From Hymenobacter sp. YIM 151500-1 (GTDB lineage: Bacteria > Bacteroidota > Bacteroidia > Cytophagales > Hymenobacteraceae), in contig NZ_CP110139.1 of NCBI RefSeq assembly GCF_025979885.1, positions 496,001 through 560,000 on the forward strand: 64,000 nucleotides of DNA, read 5' to 3'. The stretch's first letter is position 1. The number at the start of each line of letters is the position of its first letter. Of the stretch, positions 60,822-64,000 are shown piece by piece. Both the position numbers and the translations under genes were made by a program. The notes beneath the pieces were generated by a model. That model did not search any database, was not told the DNA's origin, and saw only the letters and a list, made by a program, of their open reading frames with translations.

Positions 60822-62063
60822 TTAACTTTCTGGGTACAGCAGGTACTTCTTCCGCAGCACTTTATATGCCTTTAGTCCTGGCTCCCACGAAGCCCGGATT
60901 TCGGCCTCCGACTTCCCGGCCATGACCTGCTCCCGCACCGAGCGGGTGCCGGTGAGCTGCTCGAAGTACTTGCCGAAGAACTTGTCCTTAGCAGTGCTTT
61001 GCTGGTAGAAGTCGATGAGATACTTCAGCGTGAAACCTACCTCATTGCCGGAACCCCGCAAATCCAGCCCGTAGCAAAGCTTGCCGTTTTGGGGCGGAGT
61101 GGGGGAGCCGGCGTTGGGGCGGGGCGTAAACGAGTAGGGCCGGGTGCTGGGCTGGGTGGGCGCCCCAATCACCTCGAAGGGCGAGTCGGTGCCGCGGCCG
61201 ACGCTCACGTCGGTGCCCTCAAACAGGCAGACGCTGGGGTACAGGGCCACCGAATGAGCGTTGGGCAGGTTGGGCGACGGGCGCACGGGCAGCTCGTAAC
61301 GGGTGGCGTGGGTGTAGCCCTGCACGGGTATCACCGTGAGGCGGCACTGCCGGCCTCCGGCCAGCCACTTCTCGCCGTTAATCATCTTGGCCAGCTCGCC
61401 CACCGTCAGGCCGTGCACCACCGGAATGGGGTGCATGCCCACGAACGACTTGTGTTGCGGCTCCAGCACGGGTCCATCCACGTACCAGCCGTTGGGGTTG
61501 GGCCGGTCCAGGATGATGACTTCTTTGTTATTCTCAGCTGCCGCCTCCATCACGTAGTGCATGGTGCTAATGAAGGTGTAGAAGCGCGTGCCCACGTCCT
61601 GAATGTCGAACACCAGCACGTCCACGTCCTTTATCATTTCCGGGGTAGGCTTTTTGGTGGCGCCGTACAGGCTCAGGGCCGGCAGGCCGCTGCGGGCGTC
61701 GCGGCCGTCTTTGATGGTGGCGCCGTCGGCGGCTTCGCCCCGGAAGCCGTGCTCCGGCCCGAAAATCACCTTCACGCCCACGCCCTGAGCCAGCAGCGTG
61801 TCCACCAGGAAGGCCCGGCCCACCCGCGCCGTCTGGTTGACGACCACGCCCACGCGCTTGCCTTTCAGCAAGGGCAGATAGGCGCCGAACTGCTCGGCGC
61901 CCACGCGCAGCGCGGCCGGGGCGGGCAGCACCACCTGGGGCGGCGAAGTGACGGTTTGGGGCTGCACAGTGGCCGCCGCCGGGCCCGACGACTGGGCGGG
62001 GCGCTGGCAGTCAGCAAATAAAAGAGCCAGGCCAAATAGGCCCAGGGAAGCAGGAAATGGCAT
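60822..62063 (-). CDS. DUF1343/NamZ-family exo-beta-N-acetylmuramidase, lipoprotein
   Basis: 413 residues. A lipoprotein signal ends LLFADC (Cys19). The DUF1343 core begins RVGAEQFGAYLPLLKGKRVG, with VVVNQTARVG, FGPEHGFRGEAADG, LVFDIQDVGTRFYTFISTMH, ILDRPNPNGWYVDGPVLEP and LFEGTDVSVGRGTDSPFEVI as family motifs. NamZ of Bacillus subtilis and Tannerella removes MurNAc from peptidoglycan fragments, and this family is GH171. It would recycle cell-wall material at the periplasmic or outer-membrane face. It starts 46 bp from the divergent LolC/E-like gene. Confidence 0.9.
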   Translation of the reverse strand: MPFPASLGLFGLALLFADCQRPAQSSGPAAATVQPQTVTSPPQVVLPAPAALRVGAEQFGAYLPLLKGKRVGVVVNQTARVGRAFLVDTLLAQGVGVKVIFGPEHGFRGEAADGATIKDGRDARSGLPALSLYGATKKPTPEMIKDVDVLVFDIQDVGTRFYTFISTMHYVMEAAAENNKEVIILDRPNPNGWYVDGPVLEPQHKSFVGMHPIPVVHGLTVGELAKMINGEKWLAGGRQCRLTVIPVQGYTHATRYELPVRPSPNLPNAHSVALYPSVCLFEGTDVSVGRGTDSPFEVIGAPTQPSTRPYSFTPRPNAGSPTPPQNGKLCYGLDLRGSGNEVGFTLKYLIDFYQQSTAKDKFFGKYFEQLTGTRSVREQVMAGKSEAEIRASWEPGLKAYKVLRKKYLLYPES

Positions 62064-62109
62064 CAGAAACGGGCTGGAAAACTGCGAGGGTTACCGTAGC
62101 TTTACGCCG

Positions 62110-63324
62110 GTGAACGTCTCGCGCTACATATCCAATAAGATTGACGGGGCCGACTCAGGTTCGTTTACCTCGTCGGTGACAAAGATAGCCATCATCAGCA
62201 TTGCCATGGGGCTGGCGGTGATGGTCGTGTCGTTTGCCATTCTGGAAGGATTTCGCAACGAGATTCAGAACAAGATTTTCTCGTTCGGCGCCCACCTGCA
62301 AATCAGCAAGTACGACACCAACAACTCCCTGGAAGCGGCCCCCATTGCCGGGCCGCGCCTGGTGCAGGAACTGCGCCAGAACCCCCAAGTGCACACCATT
62401 CAGCCGTTTGCCCGCAAAACGGCCATCATCAAAACCAAGGAGGAAGTGCTGGGCGTGGTGCTCAAGGGCATCACCGAAGAAGCCGGCCGCTCGCCCATGC
62501 GCCAGAACCTGGTGGCCGGGCAGTTTCTGACCTTTACCGACTCGGCGGCCAGCAACGACGTGCTGCTCTCGCGCAAGGTGGCCGACAAGCTCCGCCTCCG
62601 GCCCGGCGACAAGGCCCTGTTTTATTTCATTCAGAACCCGCCGCGAGTGCGCCAGTTCACGGTGCGCGGCATCTACCAAACCGGCCTCGACGAGTTCGAC
62701 GAGGCCTACGTCATCGGCGACCTGCGCCAGGTGCGGGAGCTGAACGCCTGGCCCGACTCCCTGGTGGGCGGCATGGAAGTAACCGTGCGCGACTTCAACC
62801 GCCTCGACCCCGTAGCCGACAACCTCTACGAAAGCCTGCGCTACGACCTCAAGCTAGACAAGATTACCGACCAGTACGCCCAGCTGTTCGACTGGCTGCA
62901 GCTGCTGAACCGCAACGTCATTATCTTTCTCATCCTCATCATCTTCGTGGCCACGTTCAACATGGTGGCCACCATTTTTATCATGATTCTGGAGCGCACC
63001 AACATGATTGGGGTGCTCAAGGCCGTGGGGGCCACGGATAACCAGATTCGGAGCATGTTCTTTTTCCGGGGCCTGAGCCTGACGGTGCGGGGCATGCTGT
63101 ACGGCAACCTTATTGGGCTGGGCTTCTGCGCGGTGCAGTACTTCTTTCACCCCATTCCGCTGGACCCGGAAAACTACTACATGGACCGCGTGCCGATTTA
63201 CTGGGACCCGTTCATTATCGTGGTGCTGAACGCGGCCACCTTTCTGACCTCCCTGCTGGCCGTGCTGATTCCGACCTACCTGATTGCCCGCATCAAGCCG
63301 GTGGTAGCCATCAAGTTCGACTAA
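62110..63324 (+). CDS. FtsX/LolC-E-type permease
   Basis: 404 residues, normal for LolC/E-type permeases. GTG at 62110 (VNVSRYISNKIDGADSGSF) is the best start: the frame upstream overlaps the divergent gene and has no fitting sequence. It has four membrane segments: one near the N-terminus (TKIAIISIAMGLAVMVVSFA), then a large extracytoplasmic domain (ISKYDTNNSLEAAPIAGPRL onward), then three near the C-terminus (VIIFLILIIFVATFNMVATI; GMLYGNLIGLGFCAVQYFF; FIIVVLNAATFLTSLLAVLI). Such permeases work with an ATPase to move lipoproteins or other substrates. No ATPase gene is present in the window, and the substrate is unknown. Confidence 0.85.
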   Translation: MNVSRYISNKIDGADSGSFTSSVTKIAIISIAMGLAVMVVSFAILEGFRNEIQNKIFSFGAHLQISKYDTNNSLEAAPIAGPRLVQELRQNPQVHTIQPFARKTAIIKTKEEVLGVVLKGITEEAGRSPMRQNLVAGQFLTFTDSAASNDVLLSRKVADKLRLRPGDKALFYFIQNPPRVRQFTVRGIYQTGLDEFDEAYVIGDLRQVRELNAWPDSLVGGMEVTVRDFNRLDPVADNLYESLRYDLKLDKITDQYAQLFDWLQLLNRNVIIFLILIIFVATFNMVATIFIMILERTNMIGVLKAVGATDNQIRSMFFFRGLSLTVRGMLYGNLIGLGFCAVQYFFHPIPLDPENYYMDRVPIYWDPFIIVVLNAATFLTSLLAVLIPTYLIARIKPVVAIKFD

Positions 63325-63359
63325 GGACGTGGAGCCAGCCCGGAAGGATACCCTGCCAC

Positions 63360-63402
63360 CGCAATGCCCACTGCAGCCTGAGCTGCGGTGGGCATTGCGT
63401 TT
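63360..63402 (+). terminator. Hairpin terminator after the permease gene
   Basis: CGCAATGCCCACTGCAGC (63360-63377) pairs with GCTGCGGTGGGCATTGCG (63382-63399, one mismatch), followed by TTTGG. The T-run is short, so strength is uncertain. Confidence 0.65.
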
Positions 63403-63450
63403 GGAACCCATTGGTAACACAACGGTAACCTACTGCCCGCCTTGCGGCGG

Positions 63451-63458
63451 TACTTTTG
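63451..63458 (+). promoter_or_regulatory. Predicted -7 box of the last gene
   Basis: TACTTTTG (63451-63458) fits TAnnTTTG, 49 bases before the ATG at 63507. A -33 TTG at proper distance was not found. Confidence 0.4.
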
Positions 63459-63506
63459 TATTTTCGAGTCTTAGAATCCCTCCACCTTTCACCTTTGCTT
63501 ACCTGA

Positions 63507-64000
63507 ATGAAAAACTCTACCCGTTTGTGGCCTACGCTGCCGGCTCTGCTGGCGGCGCTGGGCCTGAGCACCGGAGCTGCCGCGCAGGCCACCCTGCAAA
63601 ACAGCCCGTACGTCGAAACCTTTGACGCCATTGGGACGGCCCTGCCCACGGGCTTCACGGTGCGCACCGGCGCCTCGGCCACAGCCCTGGGCACGGAAGC
63701 TACACTAACCGCAACGGCTACGCCGTGGAGCAATACTGCGGGCCGCTTCAGCAACTATGCTTCGGCCGATGGCCTGACCGATGCTGCCGACGCCACGGCC
63801 CAGGCGGCCTCCACCGACCGGGCCTTAGGCGTGCGCCAAACGGGGTCCTTCGGCGACCCCGGCGCTGCTTTCGTGTTCCAGGCAGCCAACACCACCGGCA
63901 AAACAGACTTTAAGCTGGAGTTTAAGCTACAGTCCCTGGACAAGGCTTCGGTTCGCACGACGACTTGGCAGGTAGATTACGCCACCGGCGCTGCGCCCAC
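63507..64000 (+). CDS. Secreted protein, N-terminal part (3' end outside window)
   Basis: ATG at 63507 opens a frame that reaches the window end without a stop. It begins MKNSTRLWPTLPALLAALGL, with a hydrophobic core and a cut near AAA-QA. The mature start (TLQNSPYVETFDAIGTALP) and the next 130 residues, rich in Ala, Thr and Gly (VRTGASATALGTEATLTATA; FSNYASADGLTDAADATAQA; FQAANTTGKTDFKLEFKLQS), resemble N-terminal jelly-roll-like parts of T9SS surface proteins, e.g. the gene at 38764. About 164 residues are visible. No catalytic motif is seen so far, and a sorting domain would be off the window. Confidence 0.75.
   Translation, partial: MKNSTRLWPTLPALLAALGLSTGAAAQATLQNSPYVETFDAIGTALPTGFTVRTGASATALGTEATLTATATPWSNTAGRFSNYASADGLTDAADATAQAASTDRALGVRQTGSFGDPGAAFVFQAANTTGKTDFKLEFKLQSLDKASVRTTTWQVDYATGAAP

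Noticed and set aside
1-64000. Search for tRNA, rRNA and prophage genes
   Set aside because: No tRNA-like T-loop with matching arms, no rRNA segments and no phage structural or integrase genes were recognised by eye; a dedicated tRNA scan would be decisive.

Overview
The window is chromosomal DNA from a GC-rich member of the Bacteroidota, most like Hymenobacter or a close relative in the Cytophagales. Evidence: SusC/SusD outer-membrane pairs, many secreted proteins ending in type IX secretion (T9SS) type A sorting domains, a PorV/PorQ-like barrel next to a PorU-like sortase, matches to the Bacteroidota promoter (TTG, about 19-21 bp, TAnnTTTG), and intergenic inverted repeats of the kind common in these genomes. 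No tRNA, rRNA, CRISPR array, prophage or plasmid backbone was seen.

Bases 1-25000 form a carbohydrate-use island. Five large secreted T9SS proteins (beta-propeller/PA14, two-part pectate-lyase-like beta-helix, an unrecognised family with a jelly-roll-like module, beta-helix plus ricin lectin, and GH16 with PA14 and CBM9 modules) and a GH16 lipoprotein with a ricin lectin lie on the plus strand. A GH20 hexosaminidase and a SusC-SusD pair lie convergently on the minus strand. An 806-bp IS5-family element sits between two of the cargo genes. The substrate is unknown: GH16 plus GH20 would suit a beta-glucan/chitin wall or a glycan with galactose and N-acetylhexosamine.

Bases 26000-31400 hold a BLUF photoreceptor convergent with a PAS histidine kinase, a cold-shock protein, and a two-gene unit resembling E. 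coli ygiB-ygiC. Bases 31700-38200 are a curli (functional amyloid) cluster: csgE, csgF, a csgG with a long C-terminal extension, two curlin-repeat proteins, and a lipoprotein with a beta-propeller. A large T9SS surface protein follows.

Bases 42600-48970 are mainly housekeeping: iscS-iscU-(unknown)-iscA, methylmalonyl-CoA epimerase, a TsaC/Sua5-family protein, a membrane protein and a CCA-adding-type nucleotidyltransferase. Bases 49500-59000 hold a PadR regulator with a PspC/DUF2807 membrane protein, then the PorV/Q-like and PorU-like pair, which probably processes or anchors cargo such as that encoded elsewhere in the window. The right end has folA, fmt, a NamZ-type muramidase, a LolC/E-like permease and the start of another secreted protein.

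The most unusual non-coding signals are a CTCCAA-N4-TTGGAG palindrome about 285-294 bp upstream of two transcription units of the carbohydrate island, a shared AT-rich motif upstream of three curli-cluster genes, and at least five nested inverted-repeat elements between genes, several edged by GAGTGA-type tracts.
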